Shown here piece by piece: positions 42,686 through 51,352 of a stretch of 64,000 nt of DNA. A program made the position numbers and the translations under genes. Under the pieces are notes generated by a model. It was not told where the DNA came from. It did no database searches and was given only the letters and a program-made list of their open reading frames with translations. The DNA is taken from NCBI GenBank assembly GCA_018432315.1, contig JAHDLB010000008.1, positions 1-64,000 of the forward strand. Direction: 5' to 3'. Positions within the stretch are counted from its first letter, which is position 1. Each line of letters begins with the position of its first letter. The DNA comes from Anaerolineae bacterium. Its GTDB lineage: Bacteria; Chloroflexota; Anaerolineae; Aggregatilineales; Aggregatilineaceae.

Positions 42686-42694
42686 TGCTAGAAT
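42686..42694 (+). promoter_or_regulatory. Extended -10 promoter of the FHA gene
   Basis: TGCTAGAAT carries the TGn extension plus TAGAAT (42689-42694). It lies 34 bases before the FHA start codon and just after the hairpin. The -35 region is T-rich (TTTTCG at 42666-42671) but not consensus. Confidence 0.5.
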
Positions 42695-42727
42695 GTGGGG
42701 CGAACTGTCAAAGACGAGGACCTGCAC

Positions 42728-43336
42728 ATGGCTGAAGGTGGCGGATTTTGCGAGATTCATGGGCCATTCGACCCGCCCCATACCGAGTGCCCCTACTGCG
42801 CCATCGACGACAAACAGCGCCGCGCCTACGGGCCGCCGCCAACGCGCGAACAGGCCGGTCGCCCGGCTGCGCCGCCGGATGAGGACTTCGTACGCGAGAC
42901 GGTCGAGCCGGACGCCGCGCCGGAGCCGGACTCCGACCCCAGCCTGACCGAGCTGGTGCCGCGCGTGCCCGCCGAGCCGGAGCCGCCCGCCGAGCCGGAA
43001 GAGGCGGGGCCGCCCGCGCCGGTGGGCTGGTTGGTGATCAAAGAGCCGCTCACGCGCCGGGGCGAGATCATCCGCATCGAGCCGAGCCAGAGCATCGGGC
43101 GCGAAGCCGATATCCGGTGGGACGATCCGCGCCTGTCGCGCCAGCACGCCCGGGTGACGCTCGAGCCGCCCGAAGACGATCCGGACGCGCCCCCGGTGTT
43201 CTTCCTGTGGCCCTACGCGCCGACCAATCCCGTATACATCAACGGGCGCCAGATTCGCGGGGCGACGCCGCTCCAGGAGAACGACGAGATCCGCCTGGGC
43301 GACACGCTGTTCGTCTTCAAACTGTTAATGGACTGA
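42728..43336 (+). CDS. FHA-domain protein with N-terminal zinc-ribbon-like motif
   Basis: A 202-residue cytoplasmic protein. The N-terminus FCEIHGPFDPPHTECPYC has a CxxH...CxxC arrangement able to bind zinc. A long Pro/Glu-rich linker (residues 30-100) leads to a C-terminal FHA domain: SIGREADIRWDDPRLSRQHARV with the phosphothreonine-binding GR...SRxH signature, then NGRQI and NDEIRLGDTLFVF. FHA domains read Thr phosphorylation, so a Ser/Thr kinase partner is implied but is not in the window. GAGGA seven bases before ATG 42728 fixes the start. The next gene, 8 bp downstream, is a PP2C phosphatase. Confidence 0.9.
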   Translation: MAEGGGFCEIHGPFDPPHTECPYCAIDDKQRRAYGPPPTREQAGRPAAPPDEDFVRETVEPDAAPEPDSDPSLTELVPRVPAEPEPPAEPEEAGPPAPVGWLVIKEPLTRRGEIIRIEPSQSIGREADIRWDDPRLSRQHARVTLEPPEDDPDAPPVFFLWPYAPTNPVYINGRQIRGATPLQENDEIRLGDTLFVFKLLMD

Positions 43337-43344
43337 GGAATCAC

Positions 43345-45249
43345 ATGGGCCAATCGCCATCGATTTCGCTCGAAGTCACCGTGGCTATGGCGACCGACAT
43401 CGGTCAGCGGCGCAAGCAGAACCAGGACGCTATCGGCCACCTGACGCCGACCGATCCGGATACGCTGGAGCGGCTGGGGCAGATCTTCGTGCTGGCGGAT
43501 GGCGTGGGGGGACTGAAAGGCGGTGACCTCGCCAGCCAGTACGCGGTCAGCACGATCATCGGTAGCTATTACGAGCAGGAAGAGGGCGATCCTGCCGAGC
43601 GCCTGGCGCGCGCCATCGCCGAGGCGAACAACGTGATCTACGCCGAGGGCCACGGGCAGGACGAACCGGAAGTGATGGCGACGACGGTCGTGGTGGCCGT
43701 GATTCGCGGGCGCGAGCTGGTCATCGGCAGCGTGGGCGACAGCCCGGCCTACCTGATGCGCGACGCCGAGGCCCGCCAGTTGACGCTGGATCACAACCTG
43801 GAGATGGCGCAGCGCGAGGCCGGAACCCCGCTCGGCGAGGGCGACCCGACCGGGCGCAAACTGGTCCGCGCGCTGGGCAACCAGCCATCGGTGAAGGTCG
43901 ATATCATTTCCGGGCCGGTGCGCGGCGGGGACCACGTGGTGCTGTGCAGCGATGGCCTGACGCGGTACGTCTCGCCGGAGGAGATCGAGCAGACGGTCGC
44001 CGTCACCGATCCCGACAGCGCCGTCGATACGCTCATCGCGCTGGCGAACGAGCGCGGGGGCGCGGACAACATCTCGGTGATCGTGCTGCGCCTGACCGAC
44101 GAGGAGTACACCGAGCACGGCGCTCCGCCGCCATTGGCCGAGCAGTCCGATTGGGAGCGCCGCGTGAATGCGGAGTTGTCGCGCCTGGACGAGCCGGTCG
44201 AGACGCCGAGCCGGCCCCACCCGCCGTCGCGGGCTCGCCAGCGGCGCGCGCAGGCCGCCGCCCGCCGGACAGCGCCGGTTTCGAGCGAGCAGATCGATCG
44301 GCTGTGGCAGTTGGCGCGCGAGAATCCCATCGTCAGCGGCGCGGGGTTGTTCGTGCTGCTGATCGTCTTCATCGCGATCATGCTGCTGGTGCTCACCTCC
44401 GGGGGCGACAGGCAGACGGACGAGCCGCGGGCGACGCAGGCGCCCCAGGTGGCCGATACCAACCTCACGGCCACGGCGCGCGTGTTCACGGCGGCGACCG
44501 TGCAGGCCCAGGCGCTCCAGACCAGCGAGGCCAACCAGGTCGCCACCGAAACCCAGGCCGCGATCCTGGCGCTGACGCCGCCGACGCCCATGCCCACCAG
44601 CGGCCCGCAGATGGCCGAGGGGATGTGGTTCCGCGTGCTCGATGGTGATCCGATCCCGGCGTATGACGAGCCGCGCCTGGACGCCGACGAAGCGAGCGCG
44701 CTGGAGCCGGGCGCGAATTATCGTATTTCGGGCGCGGAGCCTGAGACGGACAACGGCCCGTGGTATTGGGTGATCGACAACACCGGCGTCGAGGATCGCT
44801 GGGTGAACGGGCCGAGCCTGCACGCGCGCATCGTGGCGATCGATGAGGCGGGCAACCCGCTGCCGGACGACCAGCAGCCGCTGGACGTCCCGCCGCCGGG
44901 CGCGGGGCCGCTGCCGGTCCCGACCGTGACTCCGACGCTGCCGGGCACGCAGGGCACGCCCATCACGCAGCCCGCGCCCGGCGAAACGCCCGAAACGCCG
45001 TCGCCAACGGCCACGATCGGCTATGGCGTCGAGACGTGGGGCGTGGGGACGATCGTCGCGCTCAAGGGCCCGCTGACTCTGCGCGAGTCGCAGAGCGTCG
45101 ACGCGCCGCCGGCGGGCGATGCCGCCGAGGGCGAGGTCGGGACGGTGGTCGAGGGGCCGGTCCCGGCGGGCGGTCACTGGTGGTGGCGGGTCGAGTTCGA
45201 GGATGGCCGCGCCGGGTGGATCGCCCAGGTACTGCTGGGCGCGCCGTAA
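43345..45249 (+). CDS. PP2C-family Ser/Thr phosphatase with transmembrane helix and extracellular SH3b-like domains
   Basis: A 634-residue protein. Residues 10-245 form a PP2C/Stp-type phosphatase with metal-binding blocks GQRRKQNQDAIG, VLADGVGGLKGG, VIGSVGDSPAYL, VVLCSDGLTRYV and RGGADNISVIVLRL. After an Arg/Pro-rich linker comes one transmembrane helix (AGLFVLLIVFIAIMLLVLTS, about residues 332-351), then outside regions with two SH3b-like modules (VLDGDPIPAYDEPRLDADE, and LTLRESQSVDAP to WWWRVEFEDGRAGWIAQ). The phosphatase thus sits inside with a wall- or ligand-binding part outside, like a mirror image of PASTA kinases. It removes phosphate from proteins that the adjacent FHA protein could recognise. 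A terminator follows. Confidence 0.9.
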   Translation: MGQSPSISLEVTVAMATDIGQRRKQNQDAIGHLTPTDPDTLERLGQIFVLADGVGGLKGGDLASQYAVSTIIGSYYEQEEGDPAERLARAIAEANNVIYAEGHGQDEPEVMATTVVVAVIRGRELVIGSVGDSPAYLMRDAEARQLTLDHNLEMAQREAGTPLGEGDPTGRKLVRALGNQPSVKVDIISGPVRGGDHVVLCSDGLTRYVSPEEIEQTVAVTDPDSAVDTLIALANERGGADNISVIVLRLTDEEYTEHGAPPPLAEQSDWERRVNAELSRLDEPVETPSRPHPPSRARQRRAQAAARRTAPVSSEQIDRLWQLARENPIVSGAGLFVLLIVFIAIMLLVLTSGGDRQTDEPRATQAPQVADTNLTATARVFTAATVQAQALQTSEANQVATETQAAILALTPPTPMPTSGPQMAEGMWFRVLDGDPIPAYDEPRLDADEASALEPGANYRISGAEPETDNGPWYWVIDNTGVEDRWVNGPSLHARIVAIDEAGNPLPDDQQPLDVPPPGAGPLPVPTVTPTLPGTQGTPITQPAPGETPETPSPTATIGYGVETWGVGTIVALKGPLTLRESQSVDAPPAGDAAEGEVGTVVEGPVPAGGHWWWRVEFEDGRAGWIAQVLLGAP

Positions 45250-45270
45250 GCGCGCGGAGTCCGGGGAAAG

Positions 45271-45301
45271 AAAAACGGCTGCCTGAAGGCGCCGTTTTTT
45301 G
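45271..45301 (+). terminator. Terminator after the PP2C gene
   Basis: AAAAACGGC (45271-45279) pairs with GCCGTTTTT (45291-45299), with a smaller GCC/GGC hairpin inside. The T-run on the plus strand and A-run on the other allow it to work in both directions, so it may also stop the convergent gene at 45362. Confidence 0.82.
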
Positions 45302-45361
45302 TTCCGGAGATAAAGACGATCTCGGAAAAGATTTAATTCGTTGATGCCCCCGCGTCGCGCG

Positions 45362-45958
45362 TTATTCGCCAACCAGCCAGGCTGTCAGCCGCTGCCACAG
45401 GCCGCGCTTTTGCGGCTCGCGGATGTCGGTGTTGCCCATCTCGTCGATGGTGATGACCAACACCTGCCGCTTGCTGATCGCCGTCCGGAGGTCCAGGCTC
45501 TTTTTGTTGCGCGGGACCAGGTACGCGATCATCCAGTTGTTGCGCTCGTTGGAGCGGATGCTCGCCAGTTTCCACACGTCGTCGAAAAGCTGGATCGTGT
45601 CGATCAGCAGTTGGGTGCGCTCCTGCTTCGACAGCTCGCTGGTGCGCGCCCGCTGTTCCGCCACGCGATCGATCGGCGGCTCGCCAGGGTCTTCGACGGC
45701 GTACGAGTCGCGCGCCTGCGCCGGCTGCCGGAAGTCCTCGTCGGGGCCGGTGTCCGGCGGATCGTCGAACCGGTGCGTGCCGCTGCCGGTGCCGTGCGTG
45801 CTGGCGGTCCACTCTTGGCCCGGATACCCGGCAGGCGGATCGCCCGGCGCGGACGGGTGGTGAGGGCGGCGCGATCGCGGCGGGACTGGCGCCCCCCTGC
45901 CGTTGACCTGCCGCGGTGGTGATAACCGGCTTGGCGCTCGATGAGCATCCCTTGTCAT
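45362..45958 (-). CDS. Hypothetical protein with disordered N-terminus
   Basis: A 198-residue protein not recognised. The first 110 residues are Pro/Arg/Gly-rich and probably disordered. The C-terminal 90 residues look folded: QERTQLLIDTIQLFDDVWKL, NNWMIAYLVPRNKKSLDL, RQVLVITIDEMG, ending in a hydrophobic LWQRLTAWLVGE that could touch the membrane. The start is secure: AAAAGGAG lies seven bases before ATG 45958. The upstream 371-bp gap is unusually AT-rich for this genome. Confidence 0.72.
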   Translation of the reverse strand: MTRDAHRAPSRLSPPRQVNGRGAPVPPRSRRPHHPSAPGDPPAGYPGQEWTASTHGTGSGTHRFDDPPDTGPDEDFRQPAQARDSYAVEDPGEPPIDRVAEQRARTSELSKQERTQLLIDTIQLFDDVWKLASIRSNERNNWMIAYLVPRNKKSLDLRTAISKRQVLVITIDEMGNTDIREPQKRGLWQRLTAWLVGE

Positions 45959-46329
45959 GACGAGACTCCTTTTCCCCCCGATTTCGAAATAGGTGTTGCT
46001 CGATTTTTTGGCCCCGCATACCCACTTAATGATAACTACCGGTTCGCTTTTAACGTAGCAGATTCGATTATATTGGTCAATACATAGCGTCTTACGGTCG
46101 AATTAAAACGAAAAACGCGCTAGAAATTATCGGTCGTGGCTCAGTGGGTGTGAAAATTGACCGAAGGCTGGCCCGCACATGGCAGGAAATGATCGCGGTG
46201 GCGCGGCGCAGATCGCGCGTTGGAATGACGTCCCCCCAAAAGTGCCGCTCGAATAATCCGTTCTCGTTTCAAATCCTAACAGTTTTCAAACAAATTTTAA
46301 TCTGACATCATTTTAATGGAAAACAAACC
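45959..46329. other. AT-rich intergenic gap without a gene
   Basis: No open frame with coding character is seen. The DNA is far richer in A and T than its surroundings, with stretches such as AATTAAAACGAAAAACG and TTTTCAAACAAATTTTAA. It must hold the promoter of the 45362-45958 gene: on the minus strand TATAAT lies near 46074-46069. The part near 46180-46240 returns to high GC. No repeat, tRNA or known RNA was recognised. Confidence 0.55.
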
Positions 46330-47193
46330 TCAGGGCAAGCCATTCAGCGAATCTCCGTCCAGCGCCAGCGGACGCGCCCCGTTGGCGATCAACTGGCGGT
46401 TGCCGGGTGCCGGGCTGTCCACCGCGAACACGATCCGCCCCTGCTGCCCGGCGAAGCGAGCGGCGTGCAGGCTGCCGCTCTGCGCCCCGGCCTCGACTAC
46501 GATCACGGCGTGGCACAGCCCGCTGATCAGGCGGTTGCGGGCGACGAGCGCCGGGCTGTTGGGCGCGGCCTCGGGGTGGGTTTCGCAGAACAGCGCGCCG
46601 CTGTCCGCGATTCGGGCGGCCAGCCGGGCGTTGTGCGCGGGATAGATCGCGCCCAGGCCGCTGCCCAGCACGGCTAAGGTGCGCCCCCCGGCATCCAGCG
46701 CGCCGCGATGCGCCGCCGTGTCGATGCCCGACGCCAGCCCGCTGACGACCGTCCAGCCGCGAGCGGCCAGCTCCCCGGCCAGCCGGGACGCCAGCTCGCG
46801 CGCGGGGGCGGATGGCCGCCGCGTCCCGACCACGGCTATCGCCCGGTCGTCCTGGGGAAGGGTCGCGCCGCGCCGGAACAGGACCGGCGGCGGGTCGTCC
46901 AGCGCCTTGAGCGCCGCCGGGTAGTCCGCGCCGGTGTGCAGCAGGATCGCGATCCCGCTCGCCTGCCAGCGCGCGATGTCGGCGCGGGTGCGCGCCAGGT
47001 CCACCGCCCGGATCGCCGCCGCCGTTTTCGGGCCGACGCGCGGCACGGCCATCAGCGCGTCCGGCGGCGCGTCCAGAATTGCCGCCAGCGAGCCGAACGC
47101 GTCGAGCAGGCGGTCCAGCGTGCGCACGCCCAGGCCGGGGATCAGGCTCAGCGCCACCCACGGCGCGAGGTCGCCGGGCGGGGGGCCGGTCAT
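46330..47193 (-). CDS. dprA: DNA-processing protein DprA/Smf
   Basis: A 287-residue protein that loads RecA onto incoming single-stranded DNA in natural transformation. An N-terminal helix-hairpin-helix region (LIPGLGVRTLDRLLDAFGSL, VPRVGPKTAAAI) is followed by the Rossmann-like DprA core: IAVVGTRRPSAPARELASRL, VVSGLASGIDTAAHRGAL and LAVLGSGLGAIYPAHN. RNRLISGLCHAVIVVEA and SGSLHAARFAGQQGR also match. The usual C-terminal winged-helix domain is absent; the protein ends at ALDGDSLNGLP. The ATG overlaps the stop of the upstream MFS gene by four bases (ATGA). Confidence 0.94.
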   Translation of the reverse strand: MTGPPPGDLAPWVALSLIPGLGVRTLDRLLDAFGSLAAILDAPPDALMAVPRVGPKTAAAIRAVDLARTRADIARWQASGIAILLHTGADYPAALKALDDPPPVLFRRGATLPQDDRAIAVVGTRRPSAPARELASRLAGELAARGWTVVSGLASGIDTAAHRGALDAGGRTLAVLGSGLGAIYPAHNARLAARIADSGALFCETHPEAAPNSPALVARNRLISGLCHAVIVVEAGAQSGSLHAARFAGQQGRIVFAVDSPAPGNRQLIANGARPLALDGDSLNGLP

Positions 47194-48521
47194 GATCGGA
47201 TCCGGTCCCAGTCTTCCCGCAGCCGCATGAACTGCCACGCGCTCAGGCACGACAGCACCATCGTGATCCCGAACAGGGCCTCGAAGCCAATCGTCTTGGC
47301 GATCACGCCGCTCAGCGCGCCCACAATGCTGACCACGCCGATCCACGTGTTGAGCGTGCCCATGTACAGCGCGCGCTCGGTTTCGGGCGTCACGTTCAGG
47401 CCCAGCGCCATCAGGTTCGAGAAGATCAGCCCCTTCTGGATGGCGATCAGGCTGTAGACCGGCACGAGGTAATATTCCGCCGCGCTGCCGTGCACGCCGA
47501 CCAGCGGCGCGATCAGCAGCAGCGCCCAGCCCAGCCCCTGCGCGATCAGCCCGACCGCGACCGGCAGCCGGTTACCCACCCGCACGCTGAGCCGACCCGC
47601 GCCAATGCTGAAGATGGGCCGCAGAATCGAGCTGACCAGCAGATATGTCCCGGCCAGCTCCAGCCGCACGCCGAGCACCTGGTTGGCGTAGACGATCACC
47701 AGCCCGTTCGCCATGCTCGACAGCTCGAAGAAGGTCCGCCCCTGGACGTAGTGGCGGTAGTTGCTGTCGCTGCGCCAGATGCTGCGCACGACCTCGGTGG
47801 ACAGCTTCGGGTGGTGGACGTCCGCATCGGCGTCCGGTTCCTGCACCAGCGAGAACGAGAAGAACCCGAACATCTGCGTGAACCCGGCAAAGGCGAACAG
47901 CAGCCCGTAATTGATCGGGAAGTCGAAGCGCGCGCCGGGGCCGGTGAAGAACACGACCACCTGGGCGCCGAACACGGCCAGCACGCCGCCCAGCGCGCCC
48001 CGCCAGCCGAAGATCAGCCCGCGCTGGCGCGGGGGGATGATCTTGCCGATTACCTCGGTGAAGGGCAGCCCGGCGACGCCCGCCGCCGCCCCGCCGATGA
48101 TCGTGAAGGCGAGCAGCGTGCCGAGCAGGATCGTCGCATCGTTCACCAGCAGCACGACGACGGTCAGCACGATCCAGCCCACCATGCGCAGCAGCGCGGC
48201 GTAGTTGTACATCGGCAGGGCGCGGCGCGTGCGCTGGAGCCAGCCGACGGTCCAGATCTGCGGCAGCGACCACGTCGCCGCCTGCAGGGGGCCGATCAGG
48301 CCCAGGATCAGCGGGTTCGACGTCAGGTGGGCGGCGAACGCGGTCATGACGAGGTCCGGGCTGGCGACGGAATTGGTGGTGCCGATCATGATCGCGCCGT
48401 TGAGGATGCTCAGGCGGGTATTGCGGCGCGTGGCCTGGGTCAGGAGTCGGATACTCAATGCTAAACCTGCGGTTTTCCCTGGGGTTCGAGCCAATCGTGA
48501 CTGGCACAAGGGTAGCGCCAT
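47190..48521 (-). CDS. Major facilitator superfamily transporter
   Basis: A 443-residue polytopic membrane protein with about 12 helices in two halves separated by a charged loop (QEPDADADVHHPKLSTEVVR). The GWRGALGGVLAVFG and FIIGG-like helices fit MFS folds. The substrate is unknown. The start is uncertain: ATG 48521 has no clear ribosome site, and a TTG at 48458 with AGG upstream would remove 21 poorly hydrophobic residues. Its stop overlaps dprA, so both are translated together, although a functional link is not obvious. Confidence 0.8.
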   Translation of the reverse strand: MALPLCQSRLARTPGKTAGLALSIRLLTQATRRNTRLSILNGAIMIGTTNSVASPDLVMTAFAAHLTSNPLILGLIGPLQAATWSLPQIWTVGWLQRTRRALPMYNYAALLRMVGWIVLTVVVLLVNDATILLGTLLAFTIIGGAAAGVAGLPFTEVIGKIIPPRQRGLIFGWRGALGGVLAVFGAQVVVFFTGPGARFDFPINYGLLFAFAGFTQMFGFFSFSLVQEPDADADVHHPKLSTEVVRSIWRSDSNYRHYVQGRTFFELSSMANGLVIVYANQVLGVRLELAGTYLLVSSILRPIFSIGAGRLSVRVGNRLPVAVGLIAQGLGWALLLIAPLVGVHGSAAEYYLVPVYSLIAIQKGLIFSNLMALGLNVTPETERALYMGTLNTWIGVVSIVGALSGVIAKTIGFEALFGITMVLSCLSAWQFMRLREDWDRIRS

Positions 48522-48610
48522 GCTCGCACAAAGGCAAGGGATCTTGTGTTTTTGACCGGACGGCGCGACAATGGCAGGGACCGCACATCAGGACATCACG
48601 GTGAACGATC

Positions 48611-49261
48611 ATGACCGAGCACGCTCAGCGTATCCGGGTGAGTTGTGCCAGCCTGTGCCGCATCGAGCACCAGGGCCGGTACCTGCTGCTGTTGAACAGC
48701 AACCGCCGGGGCAAGGGGATCTACATCCTGTCGCCGATTGGCGGGGCGCTGGCCTATTACAACCCGGCGCGGCTGGCCGATTTCGACGCCATCCCCGAAG
48801 ACCCGACCGGCAGCGATCTGCGGCTGTCGCTGCCGCTGGACCGGCTCGACGCGTTCCGGCAGTGGTTCGCCAGCGGCCAGGAGCGCGAGCGCTCGCCGTT
48901 CCGCGAGCTGCACGAGGAGCTGGTCACCGAGTCCGGCCTGCTGCCCGCCCTCACGCCGGACGACGTCGACTGGTGGCACCTGTGGACCGTCGAGGAGGAG
49001 TCGCTCACCCAGCGCCAGGGCCAGACCGGCCTGCTGACTCACTACTTCCTGGAGATTTTCGGGGTCAAGTTCAAGACGGCGGCGGCGCTGGGTCCGCTGC
49101 TGGCCGCGCCGCCGGACACGGGCGTCGCCTGGGTCACCGCGCAGCAGATCGAGGCGCGCGGCACGCTGGCGATCGACGTCGATGGCGCGCTGCGCGAGGC
49201 GCGGATCAACGGGACGCTGCTGCTCGCCCCGCCGGAGCCGCCCGGTTTTCCTCTCGCCTAA
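48611..49261 (+). CDS. NUDIX-fold protein resembling SMODS-associated NUDIX domains
   Basis: A 216-residue protein. RIEHQGRYLLLLNSNRRGKG and SPIGGALAYY are followed by an insertion of about 55 residues and then SPFRELHEELVTESGLL, which carries the REUxEExGU half of the NUDIX box. The early GG with a long insert is unlike housekeeping MutT enzymes and recalls the NUDIX type found next to SMODS/CD-NTase conflict systems (Sa_NUDIX). No nucleotide cyclase is adjacent, so this is inference from domain look only. The end overlaps the convergent membrane-protein gene by four bases. Confidence 0.65.
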   Translation: MTEHAQRIRVSCASLCRIEHQGRYLLLLNSNRRGKGIYILSPIGGALAYYNPARLADFDAIPEDPTGSDLRLSLPLDRLDAFRQWFASGQERERSPFRELHEELVTESGLLPALTPDDVDWWHLWTVEEESLTQRQGQTGLLTHYFLEIFGVKFKTAAALGPLLAAPPDTGVAWVTAQQIEARGTLAIDVDGALREARINGTLLLAPPEPPGFPLA

Positions 49262-49788
49262 TACCACACGTCCCACGGGCTGTTGGGGTCGAACGCGCCG
49301 TAGATCACGGTCAGGCGCACCAGTTCGCTCCACACCACGAACGACGCCTGATCGCCGCTGAGTCGCCAGCGCAAGCGGCGCGGGATGCGCGCCCACGCAT
49401 ACGCGATCTGGCGCCGTTCCTGGCGGCTGGTGGTGCGCAGCAGGTGGACGTACCAGCGCGGCAGCGATTCGCGCAAGCTGGTCGTCTGCCACACGATGAA
49501 GCTCGCCGCGTACAGGACCAGGGCGAGCACGGTGAGGATGTCCGAGGGGAAGATGCGCCGCGCCACCGGGTTAGACTCGGCCAGGGCGCTGAGTACCACG
49601 CCCGCGCTGAGCGAGAACGTCGCGCTCGCCAGCAGCAGGCGGAGGGCCAGCGACGGGCGGTGCTCCTCGCCGTAGCGCTGGAGATGCCACATCAGCGGAT
49701 CGCGGTACAGCCCGCTCGCCACCGCGGCGTAGTAGACGGTGAACGCGCCGGAAACCAGGGTGACGAGCCAGAACATGCACGGGGCCAT
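49258..49788 (-). CDS. Hypothetical membrane protein
   Basis: A 176-residue protein with three likely transmembrane helices (about residues 5-28, 47-70 and 82-100) and a basic C-terminal region rich in Arg (TTSRQERRQIAYAWARIPRRLRWR). No family recognised. It converges with the NUDIX gene, overlapping by four bases. The ATG has no strong ribosome site; Met5 is an alternative start. Confidence 0.6.
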   Translation of the reverse strand: MAPCMFWLVTLVSGAFTVYYAAVASGLYRDPLMWHLQRYGEEHRPSLALRLLLASATFSLSAGVVLSALAESNPVARRIFPSDILTVLALVLYAASFIVWQTTSLRESLPRWYVHLLRTTSRQERRQIAYAWARIPRRLRWRLSGDQASFVVWSELVRLTVIYGAFDPNSPWDVWY

Positions 49789-49937
49789 AGCAGGTCAGGG
49801 CCGGAAACAGGCCATCGTCCCGCCGGCGACGAGGGCCGGCGCGCTGACGGCGATCCAGGAATAGGTCCGGTTTAGCATCGGCAGGTCACACCATCCGCAA
49901 AACGGGCACAAGCTCTACCTGCATTGTACTCCGCTTG

Positions 49938-51041
49938 TCAGTCGAACGTCACGCCCGTGAAATCGAGCGGCACCACCTGGAACCACGTGTTGCCCGGTTT
50001 CAGCGCCAACGGCTCGGTCGCGTCCTCGTCGGCCCAGAAGGTGAGCATGTCGTCTTCTTCCCAGCGCATCCAGTAGCCATCCACCCGCTGCCCGTCGCGG
50101 ATGAGCGTCGCCGGGCCCAGCGTCCAGATCTGGATCTCGATCGAAAAGCTCATGCTGCCGCGCCACTCGCTCTCGACGATGCTCAGGTCCGGCTGGTGGT
50201 GGGCGTAGATCAGCACCACGTTGGCGGCGGTGACCTGCTGGCCGGTGTTGGCGTCGGTGTGCGGCTCGCCGTCCACGCTGCGCGCATAGCGCCCGGCGGT
50301 GGGGTCGTAATCCCAGCCCACGCGGTCCGGCCCGTAGTCGACGACGACGCGCTCCGCCGGGGCGCCGTTGGCCGGGGGCGCCGGGTCGAAGCGCATGGCG
50401 TCCAGGCCGGCGGGCGGCTCGCCCAGCCCGTCCGCCTCGGCGCGCTGCCACACCGCCGCCGGGATGGTGAACAGGTTGTGCGGCACGTCGATCTCCGGGT
50501 CCCGGACGTAGAGCGGCGGGCCGACGGTGACGCCTTCGTAGGCTTGCGGGGCGATGGGCAGTGCCGCGATACGCTGGCGGATCGGCTCGCTGGCGCCGGA
50601 ATAGGCGAACAGCGCCCCGTACATGGCCGGGATCTCCAGGTCGATCAGGCGCGCGCTGCGCACCGACCCGGCGCGCGGCGGGGTGTGCGTCCAGAACAGC
50701 GCGGTGAAGCGCGTCAGGCTGCCCTCGGTGAGGTGCTCGAACACCAGGTCGGCCTGGGCGATCCCCGCCTGGGGCCGGACGATGTCCGGCGCGTTGGAGA
50801 TCTTCACGGCCAGCGGGCGTCGCGCCAGCGCGGCGGGATCGTCGACCGGCAGCCCGGTCAGCGGGTTGACCGGCCCCGGCCCGCCCGGCGTGACCGGCAG
50901 CGCCGCGACTCCGGCGGGCGGGGTGGGCGTCTCACTGACGACGATCACCTCGCGCGAGAAGGTCGAACAGCTCGCCGCGATCAGGGCGATGCTCAGCAGC
51001 GCGGCCAGCCCGGCCAGGGCCCACGCGGGGCGGCGGTGCAT
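49938..51041 (-). CDS. DUF3048 (YerB-like) lipoprotein
   Basis: A 367-residue lipoprotein. The signal peptide WALAGLAALLSIALIAASC ends in a lipobox, so the Cys becomes lipid-modified. The body shows the DUF3048 order: NPLTGLPVDDPAALARRPLA, IVRPQAGIAQADLVFEHLTE, RFTALFWTHTPPRAGSVRSARLIDL, and a C-terminal domain with VVLIYAHHQ and GNTWFQVVP. The role is unknown, probably on the cell surface. ATG 51041 is preferred; TTG 51068 is also open and has GAGG within it. Confidence 0.88.
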   Translation of the reverse strand: MHRRPAWALAGLAALLSIALIAASCSTFSREVIVVSETPTPPAGVAALPVTPGGPGPVNPLTGLPVDDPAALARRPLAVKISNAPDIVRPQAGIAQADLVFEHLTEGSLTRFTALFWTHTPPRAGSVRSARLIDLEIPAMYGALFAYSGASEPIRQRIAALPIAPQAYEGVTVGPPLYVRDPEIDVPHNLFTIPAAVWQRAEADGLGEPPAGLDAMRFDPAPPANGAPAERVVVDYGPDRVGWDYDPTAGRYARSVDGEPHTDANTGQQVTAANVVLIYAHHQPDLSIVESEWRGSMSFSIEIQIWTLGPATLIRDGQRVDGYWMRWEEDDMLTFWADEDATEPLALKPGNTWFQVVPLDFTGVTFD

Positions 51042-51242
51042 GGGGCGGTGGTGATTCCTCGATGACAATCTGCGCTCTCCATCCGGCGGCGGGCATTCCG
51101 CTCGACTTGCGTTACCCTGCCGAATCTAGCATATAATAACGATAGTATCGACGGTTTCGTGCATGGTTTGCGCTTCTGCACATGGGTGGATCCACGTGGG
51201 GTGGTGGAGATTCGTGCAGCCGGGCAGGCCCCCTTCGCCCGG

Positions 51243-51271
51243 TTGACTCGCGTTTTACGGCGGTGTATAAT
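51243..51271 (+). promoter_or_regulatory. Sigma-70-type promoter of the PATAN/GTPase operon
   Basis: TTGACT (51243-51248), a 17-base spacer and a perfect TATAAT (51266-51271): one mismatch in twelve. The message would have a leader of about 75 bases before ATG 51353. A second TATAAT at 51132-51137 and a 5-1-5 palindrome CGATA-G-TATCG (51140-51150) lie further upstream. Confidence 0.85.
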
Positions 51272-51352
51272 GCCAGCATTGTGTAAGGATTGTCAGTAAC
51301 GCTAGACGATACCCGCCGTATTAATCTTTCTCTCAGGGTAGGACGTGGTTCA

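Noticed and set aside
45333-46025. 230-codon minus-strand frame overlapping the hypothetical gene at 45362-45958
   Set aside because: The overlapping frame has a strong ribosome site and folded C-terminus; this one has neither.
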